Source: Trueperella bernardiae
GTDB taxonomy: Bacteria; Actinomycetota; Actinomycetes; Actinomycetales; Actinomycetaceae
Direction: 5' to 3'
Assembly: GCF_001469025.1 (NCBI RefSeq)
Contig: NZ_LNIZ01000001.1
Location: 248,001 to 312,000 of the forward strand
DNA length: 64,000 nt
Below the pieces are notes generated by a model. The model did no database searches. It was given only the letters and a program-made list of their open reading frames with translations, and was not told the DNA's origin. Shown here one piece after another: positions 19,839 to 29,093 of this stretch (positions are counted from its first letter, which is position 1; the number at the start of each line of letters is the position of its first letter). A program made the position numbers and the translations under genes.

Positions 19839-20465
19839 ATGCTGTCTCGCAGCGGCCGGCCGCTGGCCAAGGTCATGTTCGGCCCTATCGCCAAGGCCCT
19901 GGTCCGGATGGGGGTCACCCCCAACGCCGTCACGATTGTGGGCGGGGTGGCCTCCTCGGCCGCCGCGCTGGTCCTCTTCCCGCTCGGCTACCTGCTGGTG
20001 GGTGCGCTTGTGGTGACCATTCTCGTCATCTTCGACAACCTCGATGGTCAGATGGCGCGCATGACGAGCAAGAGTACGAAGTTCGGGGCCTTCCTCGATT
20101 CGACCATGGACCGCTTCGCGGACGGGGCGATCTTCGCCGCGCTCGCCATGTGGGGCTACCTCCAAGCCGACGAGCCGACGAAGGCCTGGGTGGTGTCGGG
20201 AGCGATCGCGGCCGCCGTCGTCGGCGGAATCGTTCCGTATGCCCGGGCGCGCGCCGAGGGCGTGGAATATTCGGCGTCGGTGGGGCTGGCCGAGCGGGCC
20301 GACCGCCTGGTGTTCGCCCTCATCCTCGTGCTCGCCACCGGGTTTGGAGCCACGCACTGGGTGATGGCGATCGGTCTGTGGGTGCTCGCGGTGCTTGCCC
20401 TGTTCACGGTGGGGCAGCGGATCGTCTACGTCTACAAGCAGATGGCACAGGCTGGTGACGCGTGA
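19839..20465 (+). CDS. pgsA: Phosphatidylinositol phosphate synthase (CDP-alcohol phosphotransferase)
   Basis: This 208-residue membrane enzyme should make phosphatidylinositol phosphate from CDP-diacylglycerol and inositol phosphate. The CDP-alcohol phosphotransferase signature is perfect: D-x2-DG-x2-AR-x8-G-x3-D-x3-D in DNLDGQMARMT...FGAFLDSTMD. About six hydrophobic segments are visible. Its place directly before a PIM acyltransferase and PimA identifies it as the PI-phosphate synthase (PgsA1 type) rather than the phosphatidylglycerophosphate synthase. The gene starts 9 nt after thrS. Confidence 0.92.
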   Translation: MLSRSGRPLAKVMFGPIAKALVRMGVTPNAVTIVGGVASSAAALVLFPLGYLLVGALVVTILVIFDNLDGQMARMTSKSTKFGAFLDSTMDRFADGAIFAALAMWGYLQADEPTKAWVVSGAIAAAVVGGIVPYARARAEGVEYSASVGLAERADRLVFALILVLATGFGATHWVMAIGLWVLAVLALFTVGQRIVYVYKQMAQAGDA

Positions 20466-21421
20466 ATATCCTGCGCGTATTTGCGGCCGCCTCGTGGCTG
20501 GTGAAGACGCTGCCTGAGCCGGTGGGCCGGGCGATCTTCCGGGCCGTTGGTACGGTCACGGGCGCGTCGAACATGCGCGGGGCCGTCCAGCTGCGGGCGA
20601 ACCTTGAACGGATTGTGCCCGCGGCCGGCTCGTGGCGGGCGCGGCGGCGCAGCGCGAAGGCCATGCGCTCGTACATGGACTACTACTATGAGATGTTCCG
20701 GCTGAGCTCGCTCACCCCCGACCAGATCGACGCACGCGTGAGCTGTGAGAACGTCGAGGCGTTCCGGGAGCACCTGGCGGCGGGGAGGTCCGCGTCGGCG
20801 GCGCTGTTGCACATCGGCAACTGGGACCTGGCAGGGGCCTGGGCCACGAAGCACCTCGCGCCGGTGCACTCGATTGCAGAGAAGCTCAATCCGCCCGAAC
20901 TCGCGGACCAGTTCCTCGATTTCCGCCGCTCGATCGGGTTGACCATCTACCAGACCGGCGGCGGGGCGATTGCGAGCCTCGAGCGCTCGATGCGCGAGGA
21001 GTCGGTGATCGTCACGCTCCTGTGCGACCGCGACCTGTCGGCCTCCGGTGTTCAGGTGAATCTGACGGGCAAGCCGGTGCGCGTGGCGGTCGGCTCGGCC
21101 CTGCTTGCCCAGCGCACGGGAGAGCCCATGTGGCCGATCACCATCGTCACCGACGATTTCGGCCACGACGCCGAACGGGTGCGCCGCTCCGGGAGCCGCT
21201 ACGGTATCAAGATCATCTTCGGCGAGCCGATCAGCGCCGGCGTCGGCCCGGAGGCGAGCGCGGAGGAGCGCGAGGCCGACATCTTGCGGATGAACCAGGA
21301 GTGGCTGGACCAGGTGGGGCCGTTGCTTGCCACGCACGTGACGGATTGGCATATGCTTCAAAAGGTATTCGTCGAGGACCTGGACCCCGAGCGGCTGGCC
21401 AGGGCGAAGGAAACCACATGA
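20462..21421 (+). CDS. Phosphatidylinositol mannoside acyltransferase (LpxL/HtrB family)
   Basis: This 319-residue protein belongs to the lysophospholipid acyltransferase fold family of LpxL/HtrB. The catalytic HX4D motif is HIGNWD, followed by the substrate region LLCDRDLSASGVQV. A hydrophobic N-terminus suggests peripheral membrane attachment. The equivalent mycobacterial gene between pgsA and pimA (PatA) acylates the mannose of PIM. It starts with GTG overlapping the pgsA stop (GTGA) and ends overlapping the pimA start, so it is tightly coupled in the PIM operon. Confidence 0.9.
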   Translation: MNILRVFAAASWLVKTLPEPVGRAIFRAVGTVTGASNMRGAVQLRANLERIVPAAGSWRARRRSAKAMRSYMDYYYEMFRLSSLTPDQIDARVSCENVEAFREHLAAGRSASAALLHIGNWDLAGAWATKHLAPVHSIAEKLNPPELADQFLDFRRSIGLTIYQTGGGAIASLERSMREESVIVTLLCDRDLSASGVQVNLTGKPVRVAVGSALLAQRTGEPMWPITIVTDDFGHDAERVRRSGSRYGIKIIFGEPISAGVGPEASAEEREADILRMNQEWLDQVGPLLATHVTDWHMLQKVFVEDLDPERLARAKETT

Positions 21422-22542
21422 AGATAGGAATTGCCTGCGGGTATTCGTGGGACGTGCACGGGGGCGTGCAATATCACATCCGCGATCTTGCCAAGGAGCT
21501 CATCGTGCGCGGACACGAGGTGTCGGTCATTGCACCGGCGGAAAACACGCCTGCGGAGGAGTTCGTGTGCCCCGTCGGCGCGGCGATCCCGGTCCGCTAC
21601 AACGGCTCGGTGGCCCGCCTCAGCTTCGGGCCGCGGGTGAACCGCGAGGTGCGTAAGTGGCTCAAGCAGGGCGACTTCGACGTGCTCCACGTGCACGAGC
21701 CCTTCACCCCGTCGGTATCGATGCTGGCGCTCATGAGCGCCGAGTGTCCGGTGGTCTCCACCTTCCACACGGCGATGGACCACTCGCGCATGCTGACGCT
21801 CGCTTCCCCGTTCCTCGTGCCAATCCTGGATAAGATCCAGGCGCGCATCGCGGTGTCAGAGGAGGCCCGGCGCACGGCCGTCCAGCATCTGGGCGGGGAC
21901 GCCTGGGTGATCCCCAACGGCGTGTTCGTCTCCGACCTGCAGATCGACGGTCCTGACCCGCGCTTCACCGGCACGCCCGAGGCGCCCACGCTGGCCTTCC
22001 TTGGCCGGCTGGACGAGCCGCGCAAGGGCCTGCCCGTGGTCGCCGAGGCCTTTGACCAGATCCGCGCGGCGCATCCCGGCGTGCGGATGCTCGTGGCGGG
22101 CAAGGGCGATGAGGATGAGGCCCGGCGCATGTTCGGCGCCGACGCGCAGGCCGTGGAATTCTTGGGCCCGGTCTCCGATGAGGACAAGGCGCTCTTGCTC
22201 GGCAGCGCGGATGCCTATCTTGCGCCCAACACGGGCGGGGAGTCGTTCGGCATCATCCTAGTGGAGGCGATGAGCGCGGGCGCATTCGTCGTCGCCTCCG
22301 ACATCCCGGCCTTCCGCGCGGTGTTATCGGATGGGGAGTTTGGCGTGCACTTCCGCAACGAGGATCCGGGCGACCTGGCACGCGTGGTCAACGAGGCACT
22401 CGCCGATCGGCCGATGCGCGAGCGGGTGGCCACGCTCGCCTCCGAGGCCGCCTGGCGCTACGACTGGGGGACCGTGGCCTCCCACATTCTGTCCGTCTAC
22501 GAGACAGCGATCCGCACGGCAAGGATCGAGGTGGAGCCGTGA
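21418..22542 (+). CDS. pimA: Phosphatidyl-myo-inositol mannosyltransferase
   Basis: PimA transfers the first mannose from GDP-mannose to phosphatidylinositol at the inner face of the membrane. The 374-residue GT4 protein starts MKIGIACGYSWDVHGGVQYHI, with the GGV loop. The C-terminal GT-B domain has the nucleotide-sugar motif TGGESFGIILVEAMSAGAFVVASD (E-x7-E). The ATG lies within the ATGA overlap with the acyltransferase; longer readings into that gene are not supported. Together with the two preceding genes it makes the acylated PIM1 core, which anchors lipomannan-type glycolipids. Confidence 0.94.
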   Translation: MKIGIACGYSWDVHGGVQYHIRDLAKELIVRGHEVSVIAPAENTPAEEFVCPVGAAIPVRYNGSVARLSFGPRVNREVRKWLKQGDFDVLHVHEPFTPSVSMLALMSAECPVVSTFHTAMDHSRMLTLASPFLVPILDKIQARIAVSEEARRTAVQHLGGDAWVIPNGVFVSDLQIDGPDPRFTGTPEAPTLAFLGRLDEPRKGLPVVAEAFDQIRAAHPGVRMLVAGKGDEDEARRMFGADAQAVEFLGPVSDEDKALLLGSADAYLAPNTGGESFGIILVEAMSAGAFVVASDIPAFRAVLSDGEFGVHFRNEDPGDLARVVNEALADRPMRERVATLASEAAWRYDWGTVASHILSVYETAIRTARIEVEP

Positions 22543-23123
22543 TCTGGAAGACCGTCCTCCTCGTGATCCTTGGCCTCCTTATCCTCTCCGTCATCGCGGC
22601 GACCCTCTATGCCCGCTCGCTCGACCGCGTCCACAAGAACGTCATGAAGTCGCGCGTGGCCCTCGAGCGCGCGTTGGCCGACCGGGCCCAGGCCGCCCTT
22701 CGCGTGGCGCGCTCGGGCGTACTCGACGTGGCAAGCTCGATCGTACTGGCCGACCTCGCCACCGAGGCGATCGAGGCCGCCGCCTACCCGATTGTCGACG
22801 ACGGCCTGGACGCCATCGACATCGGCGACGAGGGGCGCGCGCTCACCGGGCGCGCGGGCGAGGCGCCGGACCGCCTCAGCCTCGAATCGGAGCTCAGCCG
22901 TGCACTGCGCCACTCGGTGGACCAGTTGGATTCCGCCCCGCCGGAGCTGGAGGGCCTGGAGCGCGCCCGGATCGCGGTGCAGATGACGCGCCGCTTCCAC
23001 AACAACCACGTTGCCCAGGCGCGCCGGGTGCGGCGTAACGCCTTCGTGCGCCTGCTCCACCTGCACGGCCGGGCGCCCGAGCCGCAGATGGTCAACCTTG
23101 ACGACCGGCTCGACCGTGAGTGA
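22539..23123 (+). CDS. Single-pass membrane protein, LemA-like layout
   Basis: This 194-residue protein has one N-terminal membrane segment (about residues 3-24) followed by a mostly helical, charged cytoplasmic or periplasmic domain. The C-terminal part (QMTRRFHNNHVAQARRVRRNAFVRLLHLHG) resembles the helical bundle of LemA proteins in layout, but I cannot confirm homology. GTG at 22539 overlaps the pimA stop, and the end overlaps the Nudix start by 8 nt. Mycobacterial PIM loci also have a membrane/Nudix open reading frame here, so the position is conserved. The function is unknown; a role tied to PIM synthesis is inference. Confidence 0.75.
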   Translation: MIWKTVLLVILGLLILSVIAATLYARSLDRVHKNVMKSRVALERALADRAQAALRVARSGVLDVASSIVLADLATEAIEAAAYPIVDDGLDAIDIGDEGRALTGRAGEAPDRLSLESELSRALRHSVDQLDSAPPELEGLERARIAVQMTRRFHNNHVAQARRVRRNAFVRLLHLHGRAPEPQMVNLDDRLDRE

Positions 23124-23664
23124 GACCGTGAGCGAGTGGCCACTCGACGCCGACGGCTTCCCGCACCGCAGCGCGGGCCGCTGCGTCGTGTTCAACACGC
23201 GCGGCCAGATCCTCATGATCCTCGGCCACGACATCGACCGGCCCGACTACCGCTGGTGGTTCACGCCCGGGGGTGGGCTGATGGAAGGTGAGTCGCCGGC
23301 TGAGGGCGCGGCGCGCGAGCTCACGGAGGAAACCGGGCTGAGCGTGGAGCCGGGGCGGCTGGAAGGGCCCGTGCTCGACCGTCGTTCGACCTTCCGCTTC
23401 TACTACGTCACGCGCAAACAGGACGAGCTCTTTTTCCTCCTGCACGTGAACGAAGCCGAGGAGGCGCGGATCGACTCTCGGGCCGGCGCGCGCCTGACCG
23501 AGCAGGAGTTGGAACTATTGGACGACATGCGCTGGTGGGACCTCGATGAGCTCGCCGCGGCGGAGGAGTTCGGGGAGCTTGTTTTCCCCGTCGGGCTCGT
23601 CCAGATGGCCCGACGGTGGCGCTCGGGCTGGGACGGCGAGCTCATCCACGCCGTTGAAGAATAG
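23116..23664 (+). CDS. Nudix hydrolase
   Basis: This 182-residue Nudix-fold protein hydrolyses an unknown nucleoside diphosphate derivative. The Nudix box is complete (G-x5-E-x7-REL-x-EE-x-GL in GGLMEGESPAEGAARELTEE), at about residues 54-76. GTG at 23116 is the first good in-frame start and overlaps the upstream stop by 8 nt; a second GTG at 23128 is possible. Being the last gene of the pgsA-pimA group, it may act on CDP- or GDP-linked intermediates, but the substrate cannot be read from sequence. Confidence 0.88.
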   Translation: MSETVSEWPLDADGFPHRSAGRCVVFNTRGQILMILGHDIDRPDYRWWFTPGGGLMEGESPAEGAARELTEETGLSVEPGRLEGPVLDRRSTFRFYYVTRKQDELFFLLHVNEAEEARIDSRAGARLTEQELELLDDMRWWDLDELAAAEEFGELVFPVGLVQMARRWRSGWDGELIHAVEE

Positions 23665-23684
23665 ACGCGCGGGCGTTGTACAAT
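23654..23684 (+). promoter_or_regulatory. Candidate promoter of yebC
   Basis: TTGAAG (23654-23659) and TACAAT (23679-23684) are separated by 19 bp at the end of the Nudix gene. A 5'-leader of about 27 nt would contain the AAAGGAAG site before yebC. Confidence 0.35.
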
Positions 23685-23716
23685 GACCTGCGTACGTGAG
23701 TCGAAAGGAAGAATAC

Positions 23717-24475
23717 GTGTCAGGACATTCCAAGTGGGCAACCACGAAGCACAAGAAGGCCGCGATCGATGCTAAACGCGGCAAGCTGTTCGCACGCCTC
23801 GTGAAGAACATCGAAGTCGCGGCGCGCTCGGGCGGCGGCGACCCCGATGGTAACCCCACCCTGTACGACGCCATTCAAAAGGCCAAGAAGAACTCCGTGC
23901 CGGCCGATAACATCAACCGCGCCGTCAAGCGCGGCTCGGGCGAGGGCGGGGACGCCGTCAACTACGAGTCGATCATGTACGAAGGCTACGGCCCCGGCGG
24001 TGTGGCGATCCTGCTTGAGTGCCTCACAGATAACCGCAACCGTGCGGCGTCCGACGTGCGCGTGGCGCTGACCCGCAACGGCGGCACGCTGGCCGACCCG
24101 GGCTCGGTTGCCTACATGTTCTCCCGCAAGGGTGTTGTTGAGGTGCCGGCCGAGGGCAACGACGAGGACGAGCTGCTCATGGCCGTTCTCGACGCGGGCG
24201 CCGAGGAAATCACCAACTACGGGGAAACCTTCGAGATCCTGTCCGAACCGAACGACGTGGTTGAGGTGCGCAAGGCCCTGCAGGGCGCGGGCGTGGACTA
24301 CAACTCGGCCGAAGTGCAGTTCGTGCCCTCGATGAAGGTGGGCGTGGACCTGGACACGGCGCGCAAGGTCATGAAGCTCATTGACGCGATCGATGACCTC
24401 GACGACATCCAGAACGTCTACTCCAACGTCGACATCTCGCCCGAGATCGCGGCGCAGCTGGAGGAAGAGGACTAA
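23717..24475 (+). CDS. yebC: YebC/PmpR family transcription or translation factor
   Basis: This 252-residue YebC-family protein starts [25 protein letters not shown], the universal beginning, from GTG at 23717 with AAAGGAAG upstream. A slightly longer in-frame reading is not supported. The three-domain YebC fold is intact ([18 protein letters not shown] and the [12 protein letters not shown] region). The family acts on DNA or, as shown for some members, on ribosomes stalled at proline motifs. Linkage to ruvCAB is conserved in bacteria. Confidence 0.93.
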   Translation: MSGHSKWATTKHKKAAIDAKRGKLFARLVKNIEVAARSGGGDPDGNPTLYDAIQKAKKNSVPADNINRAVKRGSGEGGDAVNYESIMYEGYGPGGVAILLECLTDNRNRAASDVRVALTRNGGTLADPGSVAYMFSRKGVVEVPAEGNDEDELLMAVLDAGAEEITNYGETFEILSEPNDVVEVRKALQGAGVDYNSAEVQFVPSMKVGVDLDTARKVMKLIDAIDDLDDIQNVYSNVDISPEIAAQLEEED

Positions 24476-24477
24476 GA

Positions 24478-25086
24478 GTGCGTGTCCTGGGCGTTGATCC
24501 CGGCATGACGCGCTGCGGGATCGGCGTGGTCGATGCGCGGGGGAGGCAGGTGACAATCGTCGCTGTCGACGTCGCCCACACCAAGCCCGAAATAGCGCCC
24601 CACCAGCGCCTGCTCATGATCTCGAATGCTATCGAGGAGGCAATCCGGCTCTACCGGCCGGAGGTGGTGGCGATCGAGCGGGTCTTCGCCCAGGAGAACG
24701 TGCGCTCCGTGACCGGCACGGCCCAGGTGGCAGGGATCGCGATGCTAGCGGCGGCGAAGGCATCGTTGCCGCTCGGAATGCACACCCCGTCGGAGGTTAA
24801 GGCCGCCGTGACGGGCAACGGCCGGGCCGAGAAGGCCCAGGTCCAGCTCATGGTCCAGCGGATCCTGCGCCTCGATGCCCCGCCGCGCCCGAAGGACGCC
24901 GCGGATGCGCTCGCCGTGGCGATTTGTCATGCCTGGCGTGGAGGAGCCACCCACCCGGACCGCTCCCAGCACGGCGGCGCCGGCATGTTGCCGCGCGTCG
25001 AGGGCAACGACCTCACCCCGGCTCAGCGGATGTGGGCCAACGCCGAACGACTATCGCGTAGGCACGGCGCCGTCGAGCCCAAGTAG
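24478..25086 (+). CDS. ruvC: Holliday junction endonuclease RuvC
   Basis: RuvC cuts Holliday junctions moved by RuvAB. The RNase H-like acidic residues are visible: D7 in [11 protein letters not shown] in [10 protein letters not shown], and the late H/D in [17 protein letters not shown]. The length of 202 residues is slightly above the E. coli enzyme because of a C-terminal tail. GTG at 24478 follows the yebC stop by 2 nt. ruvC lies before the separate SOS-type promoter of ruvAB, so it may be expressed mainly with yebC. Confidence 0.94.
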   Translation: MRVLGVDPGMTRCGIGVVDARGRQVTIVAVDVAHTKPEIAPHQRLLMISNAIEEAIRLYRPEVVAIERVFAQENVRSVTGTAQVAGIAMLAAAKASLPLGMHTPSEVKAAVTGNGRAEKAQVQLMVQRILRLDAPPRPKDAADALAVAICHAWRGGATHPDRSQHGGAGMLPRVEGNDLTPAQRMWANAERLSRRHGAVEPK

Positions 25087-25108
25087 CTGACCTGCCACGG
25101 CGCCCCTG

Positions 25109-25153
25109 TCGACACGGCCAATCACGAACGGCTATAATCAAACATATGTTCGA
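25109..25153 (+). promoter_or_regulatory. ruvAB promoter with LexA (SOS) box
   Basis: TCGACA (25109-25114) and a perfect TATAAT (25133-25138) are separated by 18 bp. Overlapping the end of the -10 box is TCAAACATATGTTCGA (25138-25153), which matches 11 of 12 defined positions of the actinobacterial SOS box TCGAAC-N4-GTTCGA. LexA bound here would block initiation until DNA damage. Confidence 0.8.
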
Positions 25154-25165
25154 ATCGGAGGGTAC

Positions 25166-25756
25166 ATGATTGTTTCCTTGCGCGGTCCGGTCCTGCGCGC
25201 GTCGGCCACGGAGGCTGTCATCGAGGCAAGCGGCGTCGGTTACGTTTTTTCTGCCACCCCCGACACGCTCGCCCAGCTACGCGTGGGAGAGGAGGCCTTC
25301 GTCCATATCGCGATGGTCACCTCGCGCGAGGGGGAGTCGTCCCTTTTCGGTTTTCACGACGACGACGCGCGGGTCACGTTCGACGTGCTGCGGTCCGTCA
25401 CGGGGATCGGCCCCCGGTCGGCGCTGACGATCCTGGCCACGTTGCCGCCCGATGAGCTTCTCCGCGCGATCGAAAGCAAGGACGAGGCGAGCCTCGTGCG
25501 CATTCCGGGGGTGGGGAAGAAGTCAGCCCAGCGGATGGTGCTGGAGCTGGCTGGAAAGCTTGGCCCGGCCGTCGGGGCGGAGCCGGCGGAGTCGGCATCG
25601 TCGCATGAGGAAGACGTGATCGCGGCGCTCGTGGGCATGGGCTGGAAGGAGCGCGACGCGGCGGCGGCACTGGCCGAGGCGCTGAAGGTCACGCCCACGG
25701 GCACGCTCGCCCAGCTGCTGCGCGCGTCCCTGCAGGTCCTCGGGCAGCGGAGGTAG
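25166..25756 (+). CDS. ruvA: Holliday junction helicase subunit RuvA
   Basis: RuvA binds four-way junctions as a tetramer and recruits RuvB. The 196 residues show domain I ([26 protein letters not shown]), two helix-hairpin-helix motifs ([13 protein letters not shown] and [16 protein letters not shown]) and the C-terminal RuvB-binding domain III after a flexible linker at about 135-150. ATG at 25166 follows a GGAGG site. It starts the SOS-regulated ruvAB unit. Confidence 0.95.
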   Translation: MIVSLRGPVLRASATEAVIEASGVGYVFSATPDTLAQLRVGEEAFVHIAMVTSREGESSLFGFHDDDARVTFDVLRSVTGIGPRSALTILATLPPDELLRAIESKDEASLVRIPGVGKKSAQRMVLELAGKLGPAVGAEPAESASSHEEDVIAALVGMGWKERDAAAALAEALKVTPTGTLAQLLRASLQVLGQRR

Positions 25757-25758
25757 CG

Positions 25759-26769
25759 GTGAACGAGTACACGGATCCGGACGCCACCGATATCGAACGT
25801 GCCCAAGAGGCGGCACTACGCCCGAAGGTCCTCGAGGAGTTCGTGGGCCAGGAGGTCGTGCGTGACCAGCTCTCGCTCGTGCTCGAGGCGGCCGTGCAGC
25901 GCAACAAGTCGGCCGACCACGTGTTGCTCGCCGGGCCGCCGGGCCTGGGCAAGACCACGCTGGCGATGATCATTGCCGCGGAGGTCAACGGCGCGTTGCG
26001 GTTGACCTCCGGGCCGGCAATCCAGCACGCAGGTGACCTCGCCGCCGTCCTGTCCTCCCTCAACGAGGGGGACGTGCTCTTTATTGACGAAATCCACCGC
26101 CTTGCCCGCACGGCCGAGGAGATGCTGTACCTGGCGATGGAGGATTTCCGTGTAGACGTGATGATTGGCAAGGGGCCGGGCGCCACGTCGATCCCGTTGC
26201 CGCTGCCGCCGTTCACGGTGGTCGGAGCCACCACCCGATCGGGCCTGTTGCCGGCCCCGCTACGTGACCGCTTCGGGTTCACCGCGCACCTCGATTTTTA
26301 CTCGGTGCCCGAGCTCGCCCTCATCGTGGAGCGCAACGCGCGCAAGCTCGCCGTCGAGCTCACTGTGGACGCGGCCCATGAGATCGCCTCGCGCTCGCGC
26401 GGCACGCCCCGCATCGCCAATCGGCTGCTGCGCCGGGTGCAGGATTGGGCGCAGGTGCGCGGCAGCGGGGTGCTGGATCTCGACGCGGCGCGCGCCGCCC
26501 TCGAGGTGTTCGAGGTGGACAAGAAAGGACTCGACCGGCTGGACCGCGCCGTGCTCGACGTACTGTGCATTCGCTTCCGCGGCCAGCCCGTGGGCCTGTC
26601 CACGCTCGCCGTGTCGGTGGGCGAGGAGCCAGAGACCGTGGAGACCGTGGCCGAACCCTACCTGGTGCGCCAGGGTTTCATGATCCGCACCCCGCGCGGG
26701 CGGCAGGCCACCTCGCTCGCTTTCCAGCACCTGGGCCTTGCGGCGCCGGAGGAGACGCTGTTTTCGTGA
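25759..26769 (+). CDS. ruvB: Holliday junction helicase motor RuvB
   Basis: RuvB is the AAA+ ring motor of branch migration. Walker A is [11 protein letters not shown], Walker B is LFIDEIH, sensor 1 is GATTRSGLL, and the arginine finger region is LRDRFG. A winged-helix C-terminal domain ends with the conserved [13 protein letters not shown]. The 336 residues are the usual length. GTG at 25759 lies 2 nt after the ruvA stop. Confidence 0.96.
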   Translation: MNEYTDPDATDIERAQEAALRPKVLEEFVGQEVVRDQLSLVLEAAVQRNKSADHVLLAGPPGLGKTTLAMIIAAEVNGALRLTSGPAIQHAGDLAAVLSSLNEGDVLFIDEIHRLARTAEEMLYLAMEDFRVDVMIGKGPGATSIPLPLPPFTVVGATTRSGLLPAPLRDRFGFTAHLDFYSVPELALIVERNARKLAVELTVDAAHEIASRSRGTPRIANRLLRRVQDWAQVRGSGVLDLDAARAALEVFEVDKKGLDRLDRAVLDVLCIRFRGQPVGLSTLAVSVGEEPETVETVAEPYLVRQGFMIRTPRGRQATSLAFQHLGLAAPEETLFS

Positions 26770-26791
26770 CTCGCTCCACGGCGGGAGAACA

Positions 26792-26820
26792 TCGACCGTC
26801 TGGGTGAATGCGGGTAGACT
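26792..26820 (+). promoter_or_regulatory. Promoter of the yajC-secD-secF-apt operon
   Basis: TCGACC (26792-26797) and TAGACT (26815-26820) are separated by 17 bp, leaving a leader of about 40 nt before yajC. Confidence 0.5.
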
Positions 26821-26868
26821 TGTACGGTTGTCACAAAGCAACAAACGCTTTGGTCGATTGGAGAAAAG

Positions 26869-27237
26869 ATGCCCGGTATTCCCGTTGAGTTGGTGATCCT
26901 CACGGTCGTCATGCTCGGTTTTTTCTGGCTGATGAACCGTGGCGCGAAGAAGGCGCAGAAGGCTCAACTCGCCAAGCGCGAAGAAGCCCTCGTGGTGGGC
27001 AATAACGTCATGACGCAGGCCGGCTTTTTCGGCCGTATCGTTGACATTGATGGTGACGCTGTAACCCTCGAATCCCCCTCGGGAGATGAGACGGTGTGGC
27101 TGCGCACGGCGATCGTGGCCCAGATGGACATCCCACTCGGCAACAGTGAAGAGGATGAGACGGAGGACGTCGAGGCATTCCTCGACTCCCAGGAGGCCGA
27201 CCCGGACCTTTCCGACGATTCCAACACCGATAAGTAA
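26869..27237 (+). CDS. yajC: Preprotein translocase subunit YajC
   Basis: YajC is a small SecDF-associated membrane protein. The 122 residues contain one N-terminal membrane segment (about 5-23), the basic RGAKKAQKAQLAKRE stretch, the conserved GNNVMTQAGFFGRIVDIDGD core, and an acidic C-terminal tail. ATG at 26869 follows a GGAGAAAAG site. secD follows after 23 nt. Confidence 0.92.
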   Translation: MPGIPVELVILTVVMLGFFWLMNRGAKKAQKAQLAKREEALVVGNNVMTQAGFFGRIVDIDGDAVTLESPSGDETVWLRTAIVAQMDIPLGNSEEDETEDVEAFLDSQEADPDLSDDSNTDK

Positions 27238-27260
27238 AGACGAGGCTCAAAGGAACTAAC

Positions 27261-29093
27261 GTGTCGTCAAGCCACCTGGAGGATCCGACGCCGAAGCCGT
27301 GGCGCCGCTTGACCGTCCTCTTTATCCTTGTTCTCGCACTCGTGGGCTCCCTCATCGCAGGGAGCCTGAGTGGCGACAAGACCAGATTCACCCCGGATCT
27401 CGCACTCGACCTCGAGGGCGGTACCCAGATTATCCTTACCCCGGTCACAACCGACGGCTCGGAGGTGACTGCCTCCGATATCCGCGAGGCAATCAACGTC
27501 ATCCGCCAGCGTGTGGACGCCACGGGCGTGGCTGAAGCCGAGATCACGGCCCAGGGCGGTTCGAACATCATCGTCGCTCTGCCGGGCACGCCGTCGAAGG
27601 AGACGCTCGACCTGGTGCGCACGTCGGCCGTGCTGCGCATGCGCCCGGTGCTGTCGATCCTGAACCCCGCGCCGATGGATGCCCAGTCGGTCGTCGCCGC
27701 GCTGGGGGAGAATGCGGGCGATCTTGACCCGGCCACGATGGACGCGGCCGCGGTCGATGAGGCGATCCGAAAGCTCGCTGACGTCGACGGCGATGGGGAG
27801 CTGTCGGCCGAGCCGGCGCAGACGCCGGAAAACGCCTCGGATACGAACTGGATCACCGAGCAGGTGATGTACGACGCGTACACGCTCGATTGCACGGTTC
27901 CCGATTCGCGCCCGGCGGAAAAGACGGATAGCCCGGACACCGCGATCGTTGCCTGCGAGCCGGATACGACCACCAAGTACATCCTTGGCCCCTCGGAGCT
28001 GGACGGCACGCAGCTTGACAGCGCGTCGTCGTCGCCGGCCACGAACCAGCAGGGCCAGCCCACGGGCGGCTGGGCAGTCAACATGTCCTTCAATTCCGAG
28101 GGCGGGAAGATCTTTGGCGATGTCACCACGCGCCTGTCTGAGCTCAAGGAGCCGCGCAATTCGTTCGCGTCCGTACTCGATGGCCGCGTCATTTCCTCGG
28201 CCCGCGTGTCCTACCCGATCACGGGCGGCCAGGCGCAGATTACCGGCCGCTTCACGGCGGACGAGGCCGGGGCGCTGGCGAACCAGCTGAAGTTCGGCTC
28301 GCTGCCGTTGCAGTTCAACGTCCAGTCCGAGGAACAGATCTCCGCGACCCTTGGCGCCGAGCAGCTGAGCTCGGGCCTCATCGCCGGCCTGGTGGGCCTG
28401 GTCCTCATCGTCATCTACATGATCTGGCAGTACCATGCCCTGGGCGTGGTGGCGATTGGCTCGATCCTCACCTCCACGGGCCTGTCCTACCTCATCATCA
28501 GCCTGCTGTCGTGGACGATGGGTTATCGCCTGTCGATGGCGGGAGTGCTCGGTATCATCATTTCGATCGGCGTGACGGCGGATTCGTTCATCGTCTATTT
28601 CGAGCGCATCCGTGACGAGATCCGTGACGGCCGATCCGTGGCCAGCGCGGTTCAGCACGGCTGGAACCGTGCCCAGCGTACGATCATCATCTCTGACCTG
28701 GTCAACCTCACCGCTTCGGTGGTGCTCTTCCTTCTCACGGTTGGTTCGGTGCGCGGCTTCGCCTTCACACTCGGCGTGACCACGGTGCTTGACCTCGTGG
28801 TGGTCATGATGTTCACCTACCCGATCATGACCCTGATTTCGCGCACCGCGTTCTTCGGGAAAGGCAAGCGCGGCTCGGGCATGGACACGAAGAAGCTTGA
28901 GTCAACTCCGCGCTACCGTGGGCGCACGGTGCCCGAGCGCAAGCAGAACAAGCCCAAGGATGCGATGGTGGCCGCCGACGGCGCCGTCATCCACGACTAC
29001 GAGATGCCCGACGCCCGTTTCACCGGCGAATCGCTTGCCCAGCAGCGTGCTCGCCAGAGGCGAGAGGCGCGCCGGAAGGAAGGAGACCAGTAA
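27261..29093 (+). CDS. secD: Protein export membrane protein SecD
   Basis: SecD is an RND-type membrane subunit that uses proton motive force to pull preproteins through SecYEG. One N-terminal membrane segment (about 13-33) is followed by a large extracytoplasmic P1 region with the signature DIREAINVIRQRVDATGVAEAEITAQG. Five C-terminal membrane segments come after GEQLSSGL at about 370 (motif MAGVLGIIISIGVTADSFIVYFERIRDEI). The 610 residues carry a basic C-terminal tail beyond the last segment, common in actinobacteria. GTG at 27261 follows AAAGGAA. Confidence 0.95.
   Translation: MSSSHLEDPTPKPWRRLTVLFILVLALVGSLIAGSLSGDKTRFTPDLALDLEGGTQIILTPVTTDGSEVTASDIREAINVIRQRVDATGVAEAEITAQGGSNIIVALPGTPSKETLDLVRTSAVLRMRPVLSILNPAPMDAQSVVAALGENAGDLDPATMDAAAVDEAIRKLADVDGDGELSAEPAQTPENASDTNWITEQVMYDAYTLDCTVPDSRPAEKTDSPDTAIVACEPDTTTKYILGPSELDGTQLDSASSSPATNQQGQPTGGWAVNMSFNSEGGKIFGDVTTRLSELKEPRNSFASVLDGRVISSARVSYPITGGQAQITGRFTADEAGALANQLKFGSLPLQFNVQSEEQISATLGAEQLSSGLIAGLVGLVLIVIYMIWQYHALGVVAIGSILTSTGLSYLIISLLSWTMGYRLSMAGVLGIIISIGVTADSFIVYFERIRDEIRDGRSVASAVQHGWNRAQRTIIISDLVNLTASVVLFLLTVGSVRGFAFTLGVTTVLDLVVVMMFTYPIMTLISRTAFFGKGKRGSGMDTKKLESTPRYRGRTVPERKQNKPKDAMVAADGAVIHDYEMPDARFTGESLAQQRARQRREARRKEGDQ

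Noticed and set aside
20156-21361. Long minus-strand open frames opposite pgsA and the PIM acyltransferase
   Set aside because: They are antisense shadows caused by high GC content; the plus-strand frames have clear family motifs and coupled starts.
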